Assembly: GCF_002549795.1 (NCBI RefSeq)
Contig: NZ_CP021435.1
Span: 2,666,001 to 2,730,000 of the forward strand
DNA from: Halomonas beimenensis
Lineage (GTDB): Bacteria > Pseudomonadota > Gammaproteobacteria > Pseudomonadales > Halomonadaceae
Length of the DNA stretch: 64,000 bases
Reading direction: 5' to 3'
In this document: positions 26,328 to 37,364 of the stretch, piece by piece
Layout: the number at the start of each line of letters is the position of its first letter
Numbering within the stretch: the first letter of the stretch is position 1
Translations under genes and position numbers: made by a program
Notes under the pieces: generated by a model
The model's input: the letters and a program-made list of their open reading frames with translations, nothing else
The model's database searches: none
Told to the model about the DNA's origin: nothing

Positions 26328-27959
26328 CTACTGGGTCCGGGCCTGCTCGCGCAGCAGGAATTTCTGGATCTTGCCGGTGGAGGTCTTCGGTAGCTCGGTG
26401 AAGATCACCGTCTTGGGCGCCTTGAAATGGGCCAGCCGCGCCCGGCAGTAATCGATGATCTCGCGCTCGGTGACCGGGCCGGCCTCCGCCTTGAGCTTGA
26501 CGAAGGCGCAGGGCGTCTCGCCCCACTTCTCGTCGGGCCGGGCCACCACCGCGGCCTCCTCCACCGCCGGATGGGCATAGAGGGCGTCCTCCACCTCGAT
26601 GGTGGAGATGTTCTCGCCGCCGGAGATGATGATGTCCTTGGCGCGGTCCTTGATCTCGATGTAGCCGTCGGGATGCCACACCGCCAGGTCGCCGGTGTGG
26701 TACCAGCCACCCTCGAGGGCCTCGCGGGTGGCCGCCTCGTTCTTGAGATAGCCCTTCATCACGTTGTTGCCGCGCATCAGGATCTCGCCGACGGTGGCGC
26801 CATCCTTCGGCACCGGCACCAGGGTGTCGGGATCGGCCACGCACAGCGCCTCGAGCATGTGGTAGCGCACGCCCTGGCGAGCCTTGAGGCGCGCCCGTTC
26901 CTCCGGGGGCAACTCGTTCCAGGCCTCGTGCCAGGCGCAGACCGTCACCGGCCCGTAGACCTCGGTGAGGCCGTAGACGTGGGTGACCTCGATACCCAGG
27001 GACTCGACCCCGGCGATCACCGAGGCCGGCGGGGCGGCCCCGGCGGTGGTGACCTTCACCGGGTGATCGAAGGCTCGCTTGTCTGTCGCCGGCAGGTTGA
27101 CCAGCCCATTGAGGATGATCGGTGCGCCGCTGAAGTGGGTCACGCCCTCGTCGGCGATCAGGTCCATGACCTTCTTGGCCTCGACCTTGCGCAGGCAGAC
27201 GTTGACCCCGGCGTTCGCGGCGATGGTCCAGGGGAAGCACCAGCCGTTGCAGTGGAACATCGGCAGGGTCCAGAGGTAGACCGGGTGGTGGGGCATGGCC
27301 CACTCGAGGACGTTGCTCACCGCGTTCAGATAGGCGCCGCGGTGATGATAGACCACGCCCTTGGGCTTGCCGGTGGTCCCGGAGGTGTAGTTCAGCGAGA
27401 TGGCCTGCCACTCGTCCTCGGGCAGCCGGTAGGCGTAGTCGGGGTCGCCCTCGGCCAGCAGCGCCTCGTACTCCAACTCGCCGATGCGTCGCGGCCCCTC
27501 GGCATACTCGGCATCGTCCACGTCGATGATCAGCGGCGGGTGCGCCAGCCCGGCCACGGCCTCTTCGATCACGGCGCTGAACTCGGGATCGACCAGGATC
27601 ACCCTGGCCTCGCCGTGCTCGAGCATGTAGGCGATGGCCGCGGCATCCAGGCGAATGTTGAGGGTATTGAGCACCCCGCCCATCAGCGGCACCCCGAAGT
27701 GGGCCTCGAACATGGCCGGCACGTTGGGCAGCATGGCGGCCACCGTCTCGCCGGGCCGGACGCCGCGGCGCTCCAGCGCCGAGGCCAGGCGACGGCAGCG
27801 CGTCCAGGTGGTGGCCCAGTCGCGGCGGGTGTCGCCGTGCACCACCGCCGGATAGTCGGGATAGATCGTCGCACTGCGCTCGATGAAGGTCAGCGGCGAG
27901 AGGGCCACGTGGTTGGCCGGGGTCGGGGGCAGGCCCTGGTCGAAGATGCTCGGGGTCAT
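26328..27959 (-). CDS. acyl-CoA synthetase (AMP-binding enzyme)
   Basis: 543 residues of the ANL family. The P-loop-like motif 'YTSGTTGKPKGVVYHHRG' and later 'YHTGDLAVWHPDGYIEIKDRAKDIIISGGENIS' are clear, and the C-terminal lysine lies in 'PKTSTGKIQKFLL'. It activates a carboxylic acid to its CoA ester. Medium-chain fatty acid ligases (AlkK type) and 3-methylmercaptopropionyl-CoA ligase (DmdB) share this size and layout, so the acid remains open. ATG at 27959. Confidence 0.9.
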   Translation of the reverse strand: MTPSIFDQGLPPTPANHVALSPLTFIERSATIYPDYPAVVHGDTRRDWATTWTRCRRLASALERRGVRPGETVAAMLPNVPAMFEAHFGVPLMGGVLNTLNIRLDAAAIAYMLEHGEARVILVDPEFSAVIEEAVAGLAHPPLIIDVDDAEYAEGPRRIGELEYEALLAEGDPDYAYRLPEDEWQAISLNYTSGTTGKPKGVVYHHRGAYLNAVSNVLEWAMPHHPVYLWTLPMFHCNGWCFPWTIAANAGVNVCLRKVEAKKVMDLIADEGVTHFSGAPIILNGLVNLPATDKRAFDHPVKVTTAGAAPPASVIAGVESLGIEVTHVYGLTEVYGPVTVCAWHEAWNELPPEERARLKARQGVRYHMLEALCVADPDTLVPVPKDGATVGEILMRGNNVMKGYLKNEAATREALEGGWYHTGDLAVWHPDGYIEIKDRAKDIIISGGENISTIEVEDALYAHPAVEEAAVVARPDEKWGETPCAFVKLKAEAGPVTEREIIDYCRARLAHFKAPKTVIFTELPKTSTGKIQKFLLREQARTQ

Positions 27960-28038
27960 GATGGGCTCCAGTGGGAACGGGCGGCCGGCGGCCGGGAGAG
28001 ACGGAAAGCGTCGCCGGCCGGGCCGGCGACGGGCGGGC

Positions 28039-29817
28039 TCAGAGCGAGGCCGGGTCCAGCGAGGCCAGGCGCGCCGGGGCGGCCTCGATGACCGCTCGCT
28101 GGGCGCGGCCGATCGGCAACCACTGACGCAGGGCATGATCGGCGGCCGCCAGCTTGGTGGTGTAGAAGGCGTCCGTGCTGCCGGCGGCCAGGGTGGCCTC
28201 GGCCTTGAGGGCGGCGCGGCCCATCTGCCAGGCGCAGAGCACATGGCCCGTCAGGGACAGGAAGGGGGTGGCGACGGCCTGGAGGGCGTCGGCATCGCGG
28301 CCGTGTTCCAGTACCCGGGCCATGGCGGCGCGCAGGTCGGCGGCACCGGCGGCGAGGCTCTCACCCAGGGCTCGGAGGTCGGGGCTGGCGGCCAGTGCCT
28401 CGGCGGTGGCCTCCACCTCGCCGACCAGCGCGGACAGGGCGGCGCCGCCGTCGCGGCCCAGCTTGCGGCCGGCCAGGTCCAGGGCCTGGATGCCGTTGGT
28501 TCCCTCGTAGATGGGGGTGATGCGAATATCGCGCAGCAGTTGGGCGGCACCGGTCTCCTCGACGTAGCCCATGCCGCCGTGGACCTGCACGCCCAGCGAA
28601 GCGATGTCCACGCCCTGGTCGGTGGAGAAGGCCTTGATCACCGGGATCAACACCTCGACCCGGGCCTGGGCCGCCTCGCGTTCGGCGGCATCCTGGGCGT
28701 GGCGGGCCCGGTCCATGTCGGCCGCGCAGCTCAGCGCCAGGGCCCGGAGGGCATCGGTACGGGCCCGCATGGAGAGCAGCATGCGCTTGACGTCCAGGTG
28801 CTCGGCGATGGCGCATTCCTGCCCGTCACGGCGCCCCTGGATGCGCTCCAGGGCATAGGCGACGGCCTGCTGACAGGCGCGTTCGGCGACCCCGATGGCC
28901 TCGATGCCGACCTTGTGGCGAGCCTCGTTCATCATGGTGAACATGTGGTTGAGCCCGCGGCCCTGCTCGCCGACCAGGTAGCCGATGGCCCCGTCCCGCT
29001 CGCCGAAGCTCAGCGCGCAGGTGGGCGAGCCGTGGATGCCGAGCTTGTGCTCCAGCCCCGAGCAGACCACGTCGTTGCGCGCCCCCAGGGAGCCGTCGTC
29101 GTTGACCAGGAACTTGGGCACCAGGAACAGCGAGATGCCCTTGTTGCCCTCGGGAGCGTCCGGGGTGCGCGCCAGCACCAGGTGAACGATGTTCTCGGCG
29201 CAGTCGTGCTCGCCCCAGGTGATAAAGATCTTTTGCCCATACAGGCGATAGCGCCCCGGCTCCTCGGTACAGGGCACCGCCCGGGTGCGCACCTTGGAGA
29301 GGTCGGAGCCCGCCTGGGGCTCGGTGAGGTTCATGGTGCCGGTCCAGCGCCCCTCCACCAGCGGCGTCAGGTAGCGCGCCTGCTGGTCGGCGCTGCCGTG
29401 CTGGATCAGGGCCTCGATGGCACCGGCGGTGAGCATGGGGCACAGCCCCAGCGCCATGTTGGCGCCATGCAGCATCTCCTGGACGGCGCTGGCCACCACC
29501 CCGGGCAGGCCCTGGCCGCCGTGGGCCTCGGCCACGCCGATGCCGTTCCACCCGCCCTCGGCGTAGGCCCGATAGGCCTCGGCGAAGCCGTCCGGCACGC
29601 TCACGCCGCCGTCGTCGCGGCGCGTGCACCCCTGGCGGTCCCCGCCGGCGTTGAGCGGCGCCCAGACCTCGCCGGCCAGGCGTGCCGCCTCCTCCAGCAC
29701 GGCCTCCACCAGCTTGGGCGTGGCCTCCTCGAAGCCGGGCAGGGACAGCGAGCCGTGCTCGAGGAGTTCCTCGAGCACGAAGCGAATATCGCGGACGGGG
29801 GGCACGAAGGGAGTCAT
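28039..29817 (-). CDS. acyl-CoA dehydrogenase, long (about 590-residue) type
   Basis: 592 residues, FAD-dependent. Family marks are 'MNLTEPQAGSDLSKVRTRA' and 'YEGTNGIQALDLAGRKL', with an extra C-terminal helical domain as in the DmdC-like/'acyl-CoA dehydrogenase with C-terminal domain' group. It makes the 2,3-double bond in acyl-CoA. Probable first gene of the cluster reading left; the start ATG at 29817 opens on 'MTPFVPPVRDIRFVLEEL', the usual N-terminus. Confidence 0.9.
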   Translation of the reverse strand: MTPFVPPVRDIRFVLEELLEHGSLSLPGFEEATPKLVEAVLEEAARLAGEVWAPLNAGGDRQGCTRRDDGGVSVPDGFAEAYRAYAEGGWNGIGVAEAHGGQGLPGVVASAVQEMLHGANMALGLCPMLTAGAIEALIQHGSADQQARYLTPLVEGRWTGTMNLTEPQAGSDLSKVRTRAVPCTEEPGRYRLYGQKIFITWGEHDCAENIVHLVLARTPDAPEGNKGISLFLVPKFLVNDDGSLGARNDVVCSGLEHKLGIHGSPTCALSFGERDGAIGYLVGEQGRGLNHMFTMMNEARHKVGIEAIGVAERACQQAVAYALERIQGRRDGQECAIAEHLDVKRMLLSMRARTDALRALALSCAADMDRARHAQDAAEREAAQARVEVLIPVIKAFSTDQGVDIASLGVQVHGGMGYVEETGAAQLLRDIRITPIYEGTNGIQALDLAGRKLGRDGGAALSALVGEVEATAEALAASPDLRALGESLAAGAADLRAAMARVLEHGRDADALQAVATPFLSLTGHVLCAWQMGRAALKAEATLAAGSTDAFYTTKLAAADHALRQWLPIGRAQRAVIEAAPARLASLDPASL

Positions 29818-29956
29818 GGGCAACACCTTAGGGAAAATGATAGCGGCGATAGTAGATTCACTACCCTCGCATTGACCATTAGCCCTAAGTCGATTCGGCC
29901 CGGGCCGCTCGGTGCGGCACAGCCCGCTCAGGAGGCTGGCGGGGCGCCCTCGACGA

Positions 29957-31381
29957 TCAGGTCCGATAGGCCTCCGCCCGAGAAACCGCCTCCGTGGCAT
30001 CGCCATCGTCGCTCGCCCCTGCGGCGTCTTCCTCTTCGTCGTAGTAGACGATATGCGGCTCGTCCGGGGGCGGGGGCCCCACCAGCGGCTCGGCCACCTC
30101 GACATCGGGAACCGCATCGGACAGGTCCTCGACATGCTCGTGCTCCAGCGCCCCCTGGACCCACGCCTCGGTCACCGCCAGCTCGGCACCGGCGGCGGTG
30201 ATCGGCGTCGAGGGCGAGAAGGGCGCCACCGGCACCGGCGCCGGACGCACATGGCGCCGCCAGGCAAAGAAGCCCACCAGCGTCACCCCCAGCGCCCCCA
30301 GGGACCAGAACAGCCCCGTGTCGCCGACCACCGTCATCACCGGGCTGATCATCGGCGGGCTCAGCGTCGACCCGATGGCATTGATCAGCAGCAGGCCCTG
30401 GCTCATGCGCACCAGGGCGCCGGCCGGGGCCCGGTCGGCGGAGTGGCTGACCGCCACTGGATAGAGCGAGAAGACGCCACCGCCGAGCAGGAAGAGCAGC
30501 GCGGCCAGCCCCCAGGAAGGCAGCGGCAGGAACAGGATCCCGGCGGAGATCAGCGCGCAGAAGCCCCCGAGGCCGATCAGCACCATCTGGCGGTCGTGAC
30601 GATCCGACCAGCGCCCCACCGGGTACTGCAGCAGCATCGCGCCGAGCACCATCACCGCCATCAGTTGGCCGACCCGGTCCACCCCGAAGCCGATCCGCTG
30701 CAGGTAGAGCGGCAGCAGGGTATAGACCGCCGCCACGGCCAGCCCCGAGCCGAAACTGCCCACCACGCCGGTGGGGGTCAGGGTGATCAGGCGCAACGGC
30801 GAGAGCGGCTCGGCTTTCTCGATCAACGGGGTGACGCGCGGGATCATCGCCATGGGCAGCACCGACAGCGAGGCCAGCAGGCCGATCATCATGAAGGGCG
30901 CGGTGGGCCCCATGGCGTCGGTGACGCCGAGCAGCAGCTGGCCGAGTACCCCGGCGGCATAGAGGGCGATCATGTAGAGCGCCAGCAGACGCCCCCGGAC
31001 GGTGGCGTCCCCGGCGGTGAGCAGCCAGCTCTCGATGACCAGGAAGACCCCCACGGTGGCCCAGCCGCCGATCAGGCGCAGCACGAACCAGGCGGTGGGA
31101 TCGAAGAGCAGCCCCTGCAGCAGCACGGTGACCGCCACCAGGGAGGCGAAGCTGCCGTAGGCGCGGATATGCCCGATGGCCAGCAGCAGTCGGTCGTTGA
31201 GCATGGCCCCCAGGGCCAGGCCGATGAAGTAGGCCGAGGAGACCCAGCCGATGACCACGGGGGACTCGCCGGCGGCGTCCAGGCGCAGGGTGATCAGGGT
31301 GGCCAGGAAGCCGTTGCCGATTCCCAGGATGAAGAGGCCCAGCAGTGGGGCCAGGGCCATGAGCAGCAATTGCCGTGACAT
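29957..31381 (-). CDS. MFS transporter with long acidic C-terminal tail
   Basis: 474 residues. Twelve predicted membrane helices occupy about residues 1-385; the loop 'GRLLALYMIALYAAG' and 'GRWSDRHDRQMVLIG' (MFS motif A) are seen. The last roughly 90 residues are soluble, cytoplasmic and strongly acidic (including 'YYDEEEDAAGASDDGDATEA'). The core looks like YcaD-type carriers; the tail is not part of the usual fold and may be a halophile adaptation or a binding segment. Start at 31381. Confidence 0.88.
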   Translation of the reverse strand: MSRQLLLMALAPLLGLFILGIGNGFLATLITLRLDAAGESPVVIGWVSSAYFIGLALGAMLNDRLLLAIGHIRAYGSFASLVAVTVLLQGLLFDPTAWFVLRLIGGWATVGVFLVIESWLLTAGDATVRGRLLALYMIALYAAGVLGQLLLGVTDAMGPTAPFMMIGLLASLSVLPMAMIPRVTPLIEKAEPLSPLRLITLTPTGVVGSFGSGLAVAAVYTLLPLYLQRIGFGVDRVGQLMAVMVLGAMLLQYPVGRWSDRHDRQMVLIGLGGFCALISAGILFLPLPSWGLAALLFLLGGGVFSLYPVAVSHSADRAPAGALVRMSQGLLLINAIGSTLSPPMISPVMTVVGDTGLFWSLGALGVTLVGFFAWRRHVRPAPVPVAPFSPSTPITAAGAELAVTEAWVQGALEHEHVEDLSDAVPDVEVAEPLVGPPPPDEPHIVYYDEEEDAAGASDDGDATEAVSRAEAYRT

Positions 31382-31550
31382 CAGCGATCGTCTCGAGCGG
31401 GAGGCGTGTGTAGGGACCCACGCCGCGCACGGCCGTGGCAGGTTCTCGTGGCGGGAATATACGACGCCGCGCGAGGCGCCGCCAATCCCCCGAGAAGGCC
31501 ATTTCACGGACTTTCGCTCTCGATAACGGCAGGTTATCGAAAGGTGGCCA

Positions 31551-32189
31551 TTACCTGCGCTGCAGCAATACCACGTCGTCGGCGGGGAACGTCACGGCCA
31601 TGTCGAGCCGCTCGGCGAGCCAGCGGAAGGTCGCCTCGCTGAAGAAGCACACATGGGTGGGGTCGAGGATGTAGTGCCAGCCGGTGAAGGCCTCGGCGGA
31701 CCGCACCCGCTTGGTCATCAGTCCCAGCCAGCCCCCCGGGGCTAGCAGCCCGGCCAGTCGCCCGAGCTCGCGGCCCGGGGCGAAAAGGTGCTCGACCACC
31801 TCGGTGGCGGTGATGAAATCGTAGCGGCCCGTTAGCACTCGCTCGTCGGGGGCGTAGAACGGATCGTAGATGGCCATGGGGTGACCGGCCTCCTCGAACA
31901 TCACCGAGAGCGTCGGCCCGGGGCCGGCGCCGAAGTCGAGGCCCCGGGCGCCGGGGGCCAGCCGCGCCGCCAGACGATCGAAGAGCCGGGCGAGGAAGCG
32001 GCGATAGCCCGCATCCTCCGGCGAGTTCTCGTGCTGGTCGTAGACCGCCTTCTCCTCCGCCGGGGAGAGGCGCTGATGGGAGGGCACGAACACCAGGTCG
32101 CACTGTCGACATTGAAGATAGTCCCGCCGCGCATCCCGATGGTAGGGGGCATGGTCGGCGGATGCGCATAGCGGACAGGTCTGCATCAT
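31551..32189 (-). CDS. class I SAM-dependent methyltransferase with N-terminal zinc-ribbon
   Basis: 212 residues. The N-terminus 'CPLCASADHAPYHRDARRDYLQCRQCDLVF' forms a four-cysteine zinc ribbon. The SAM motif is 'GLDFGAGPGPTLSVMFEEAGH', followed by the methyltransferase_23-type 'DFITATEVVEHLFAP'. Substrate unknown. Start at 32189 or 32186, which are adjacent ATG codons. Divergent from the VOC gene with 40 bases between them. Confidence 0.85.
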   Translation of the reverse strand: MMQTCPLCASADHAPYHRDARRDYLQCRQCDLVFVPSHQRLSPAEEKAVYDQHENSPEDAGYRRFLARLFDRLAARLAPGARGLDFGAGPGPTLSVMFEEAGHPMAIYDPFYAPDERVLTGRYDFITATEVVEHLFAPGRELGRLAGLLAPGGWLGLMTKRVRSAEAFTGWHYILDPTHVCFFSEATFRWLAERLDMAVTFPADDVVLLQRR

Positions 32190-32229
32190 CGTATTCTCTG
32201 TGCCAGGACGAACTTCCAAGGAGGCATGC

Positions 32230-32610
32230 ATGCTGTCAGGTCTGGATCATCTGGTCATCACCGTGACCGATATTTCCCGCGCGGTGGACTTCTATACCCG
32301 GGTGCTGGGGCTCGACGTCCGCTACCGCGACCGGGAACGCGTGGACCTGATGCTCGGCGACATGGCCCTGCGCCTGCACTGGACCGCCACCGACATCGCG
32401 CCCCGGGCCGCCACCCCGACCCCGGGCAGCCTGGATCTCTGCCTGCGCAGCCGGCTGCCGCTGGACGAGGTGAAGCGCCACCTGGACGCCCTCTCCGTGG
32501 AGGTCGAGCTGGGCCCGGTGACCCGCCAGGGTGCCACCGGCGAGATCGAGTCGCTCTACCTGCGCGACCCGGACGGCAACCTGCTCGAGATCAGCCGCCC
32601 CAAGCGCTGA
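32230..32610 (+). CDS. VOC family (glyoxalase-like) protein
   Basis: 126 residues with two beta-alpha-beta-beta-beta modules: 'LDHLVITVTDISRAVDFYTRVLGLDV' and the C-terminal 'IESLYLRDPDGNLLEISRP'. Metal ligands of the superfamily are His at the start and Glu at the end ('LLEIS'). It resembles the virulence protein/fosfomycin-resistance-like dioxygenase group; the reaction is unknown. AGGAGG precedes the ATG at 32230. Confidence 0.88.
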   Translation: MLSGLDHLVITVTDISRAVDFYTRVLGLDVRYRDRERVDLMLGDMALRLHWTATDIAPRAATPTPGSLDLCLRSRLPLDEVKRHLDALSVEVELGPVTRQGATGEIESLYLRDPDGNLLEISRPKR

Positions 32611-32650
32611 GGCAAGGCGATCATCTTTGGTTCCGGAGAGAGGCGCCGGG

Positions 32651-32735
32651 GACAGGTCGAAGAGGGGGTCCTACGCCATGGATGGCGTCGGTAGCGCCCA
32701 GGGAAGGGTTCACAGCGCCCCCTCGCAGACCTGTC
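32651..32735. repeat. nested inverted-repeat element in the VOC/membrane protein intergenic region
   Basis: GACAGGTC (32651-32658) is inverted as GACCTGTC (32728-32735), enclosing the perfect palindrome ACGCCATGGATGGCGT (32673-32688). No coding frame fits. It could be a small dispersed palindromic element; no second full copy was seen in the window. The rest of 32611-32866 shows no clear signal beyond a likely promoter. Confidence 0.4.
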
Positions 32736-32866
32736 GACGGATTAGCCCCAAGCGACAACGTCACTGCGTTAGCCTCCGGCGCTGAGCGCCCGGCGGTGGC
32801 ATCGTCGCCCGCGACGGGTATCATGGGCGCCGACCCCGTCCCGTTCCCCAACCTCAAGGACGACCG

Positions 32867-33247
32867 ATGAACGAGAACGAGCCCCTCGATCCCGACCGCG
32901 TGGTCGCCGAGTCCGACCCGTCCCCCGACACCACCATGGCCATGGTCGTCTACGCCCTCTACCTGGCCAGCTTCGTCGTGGGCTTCACCTCCCTGGTCGG
33001 CGTGGTGATCGCCTACGTCTATCGCGGCAAGGGCCCGGCCTGGCTCGATGAGCATTATCGCTATCAGATCCGCACCTTCTGGATCGGACTGCTCTATGGT
33101 GCCGTGGCGGGTCTGCTGACGCTGATCGTGATCGGCTTCCCGCTGCTGATCGCGCTGGCGGTCTGGCTGATCATCCGCTGCGTCAAGGGCTTCAAGGGGC
33201 TGCAGGAGAAGCGCGCCCCGGACAACGTGGACACCTGGCTGGTCTGA
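32867..33247 (+). CDS. small membrane protein, DUF4870-like
   Basis: 126 residues. A charged N-terminus of about 22 residues is followed by three or four hydrophobic spans with the conserved 'LDEHYRYQIRTFWIGL' between the first and second, typical of DUF4870/Tic20-like small membrane proteins. Function unknown. It ends three bases before the acyltransferase gene. Confidence 0.8.
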   Translation: MNENEPLDPDRVVAESDPSPDTTMAMVVYALYLASFVVGFTSLVGVVIAYVYRGKGPAWLDEHYRYQIRTFWIGLLYGAVAGLLTLIVIGFPLLIALAVWLIIRCVKGFKGLQEKRAPDNVDTWLV

Positions 33248-33250
33248 TCC

Positions 33251-34177
33251 ATGGCCGGTTCTTCCTCCGCCGGGCGTCACCAGGCCCGGCTCATCGAGAC
33301 CCTGTGGCGCACCCTGTCCGGTTGGCGCCTGACGTCCCTGTGGCGGCTGGCGCGCCTGGTCGGCCCGCTGGTCCAGGCGCTCAGCAAGCGTGAGCGCCGG
33401 GTCACCCGCATCAACCTCGCCCAGGCCTATCCCGAGATGGCCGAGGCCCGGCGGCGACGCCTGGCGCGGGACAGCCTGATCCACTCCAGCGCCACCATGC
33501 TCGAGCTCGGCTTCGCCTGGATGGGTGACCCGGATCGCCTGGAGGCCTCGATCCTTGAGGTCCACGGCCGCGAGCTGCTGGACGAGGCCCGCGCCGAGGG
33601 CCGCGGCGTCATCGTGCTGGCCCCGCATTTCGGCAACTGGGAGGTGCTCAACTTCTGGCTGTCGAGCCACTTCCCCTTCACCGCCATGTACGAGCCGCCC
33701 AAGCTGGCCGACCTGGACCCGGTCACACGCCGGGGCCGCGAACGCCAGGGCGCCCGCCTGGTACCCACCAATCCCCGCGGGGTGGCGGCCCTGCTCAAGG
33801 CGCTCAAGCGCAGCGAGGCGGTGGGCATCCTGCCCGACCAGGAACCGGACTGGGGCAGCGGCGTCTTCGCGCCCTTCTTCGGCCGCCCGGCCTATACCGC
33901 CACCCTGCTGCCCAAGCTGGTGGCGCGCACCGAGGCCCGGGTGGTCGCCGGCGTCGCCCGGCGCCTGCCCGGCCGCGGCTTCGTCCTGCACTTCCTGCCC
34001 GCCGACGAGCGGGTCTACGACGCCGACGAGGCGACCTCGGCGGCCGGCGTCAACGCCTGCGTGGAAGCCGCCGTGGCCCTCGACCCGGCCCAGTACCAGT
34101 GGGAATACAAGCGCTACCGCCGCGTCCCGGAGGAACTCGAGGGACGCGCCGACTGGAAGCGCTTCCGCCTGTATTGA
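33251..34177 (+). CDS. lysophospholipid / lipid A acyltransferase (LpxL/HtrB family)
   Basis: 308 residues. The catalytic motif HX4E is 'APHFGNWEVL', and the family stretch 'AVGILPDQEPDWGSGVFAPFFGRPAYT' follows. These inner-membrane enzymes transfer secondary acyl chains onto lipid A precursors or related lipids. No strong N-terminal span is seen, only an amphipathic region. Probably co-transcribed with the small membrane protein before it. Confidence 0.87.
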   Translation: MAGSSSAGRHQARLIETLWRTLSGWRLTSLWRLARLVGPLVQALSKRERRVTRINLAQAYPEMAEARRRRLARDSLIHSSATMLELGFAWMGDPDRLEASILEVHGRELLDEARAEGRGVIVLAPHFGNWEVLNFWLSSHFPFTAMYEPPKLADLDPVTRRGRERQGARLVPTNPRGVAALLKALKRSEAVGILPDQEPDWGSGVFAPFFGRPAYTATLLPKLVARTEARVVAGVARRLPGRGFVLHFLPADERVYDADEATSAAGVNACVEAAVALDPAQYQWEYKRYRRVPEELEGRADWKRFRLY

Positions 34178-34222
34178 TCGGGGGCTGGCCTTCGCCCCCC
34201 AACCTGCTAGACTGGTTCGACT

Positions 34223-34366
34223 CGCTTGACGGGGTGCCGGTGGAACCGGCTGAGATGGCGCAGGCTCTCGCTCGCTACACGATAGAGCCCAGCGCTGGTC
34301 CCGTGGAACCTGATCCGGGTGTGCGGGGGCTGCGGCCCCGCGTGAACCGGCGTAGGGAATCAGGCG
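34223..34366 (+). ncRNA. TPP riboswitch upstream of tenA
   Basis: THI-element core: P1 CGCTTGA (34223-34229) pairs with TCAGGCG (34360-34366); 'ACGGGGTGCC', 'GGCTGAGAT', 'GAACCTGATC' and 'CGGCGTAGGGAA' are all in order. The P3 arm is extended, and there is an extra GC-rich stem near 34325-34341. CTCCGG (34426-34431) can pair with CCGGAG (34443-34448), covering the tenA Shine-Dalgarno, so translational control is likely. Confidence 0.92.
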
Positions 34367-34453
34367 GTGGGCCCGGCGCCCCTTCTCGTTCCGTCGGCCC
34401 TCCCCCCTCTTCCGCTTCGCCCGCACTCCGGATCCGACCGCACCGGAGGCAAG

Positions 34454-35122
34454 ATGGGCTACCGCTTCAGCGACCTGACCGACGCCTGCCAGCAGGACTG
34501 GCGCGCCTACCTCGAGCACGACTTCGTGCGCGGGCTCGGCGCGGGCGACCTCGACGAGGACGCCTTTCGCCACTACCTGCAGCAGGACTACCTCTTCCTG
34601 ATCCAGTTCGCCCGGGCCTATGCCCTGGCCGCCTACAAGAGCCGCGACCTGACCGAGCTGCGCCAGGCCCATGACGGCCTGAAGACCATCCTCGACGTGG
34701 AACTCGACCTGCACCTGGGCTATTGCCGCGACTGGGGCATCACCGAGGAGGACCTGGCGACGCTGCCCGAGGCCCGGGCCACCCTGGCCTATACCCGCTA
34801 CGTGCTCGACGCCGGCAGCCGCGGCGACCTGCTCGACCTGCGCGTGGCCCTGGCGCCCTGCCTGGTGGGCTACGGCGAGATCGCCCGTTGGCTCAACGCC
34901 CAGCCCTTCACGGTGCGCGGCGACGCCAATCCCTATGACGCCTGGATCACCATGTACGAGGGCGAGCCCTTCCAGGCCGCCATGCACGCCGAACGCGCCT
35001 GGCTCGACGCCCGGCTGGCCGAGGTGACCCCGGCACGCTTCGACGGGCTCGTTCGGCTGTTCCGGGACGCCACCCGACTCGAGATCGACTTCTGGCAGAT
35101 GGGGCTGGACCGGGCCGACTGA
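34454..35122 (+). CDS. tenA: TenA family aminopyrimidine hydrolase (thiaminase II)
   Basis: 222 residues, all-helical TenA fold. 'FVRGLGAGDLDEDAFRHYLQQDYLFLIQFARAYALAAYK' is the family N-terminal core, and 'ALAPCLVGYGEIARWL' holds the catalytic cysteine region. TenA hydrolyses amino-HMP from degraded thiamine, feeding the HMP salvage route. Preceded by its own TPP riboswitch and by GGAGG. The next gene, thiC, makes HMP de novo, so both routes to the pyrimidine are adjacent. Confidence 0.9.
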   Translation: MGYRFSDLTDACQQDWRAYLEHDFVRGLGAGDLDEDAFRHYLQQDYLFLIQFARAYALAAYKSRDLTELRQAHDGLKTILDVELDLHLGYCRDWGITEEDLATLPEARATLAYTRYVLDAGSRGDLLDLRVALAPCLVGYGEIARWLNAQPFTVRGDANPYDAWITMYEGEPFQAAMHAERAWLDARLAEVTPARFDGLVRLFRDATRLEIDFWQMGLDRAD

Positions 35123-35205
35123 CCCGCCCTGGTCCCATCGAGGAGCCGCGCCTGGCCCTGGCGGTGCCCGGCGTGGCAGGCACACTGACCGAAACACATC
35201 ACTCT

Positions 35206-37280
<2,075 letters not shown>

Positions 37281-37309
37281 TCCCCGGGAGCACGAGGTGC
37301 CCAACGAGC

Positions 37310-37340
37310 GCGCCCCCGCCGATCCTCTCGGCGGGGGCGC
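37310..37340. terminator. terminator hairpin after thiC
   Basis: Thirteen-base perfect stem (GCGCCCCCGCCGA, 37310-37322, and complement 37328-37340) with a five-base loop. Only a weak T-rich stretch follows. It lies between convergent thiC and the outer-membrane protein gene and may serve both. Confidence 0.75.
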
Positions 37341-37364
37341 TGTCGTTCCGGGGACGCCGAGGCG

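Noticed and set aside
29928..31502. Second long minus-strand frame overlapping the MFS gene
   Set aside because: Arg/Ala/Gly/Pro-rich shadow in another phase of the same strand; the MFS frame has clear membrane helices.
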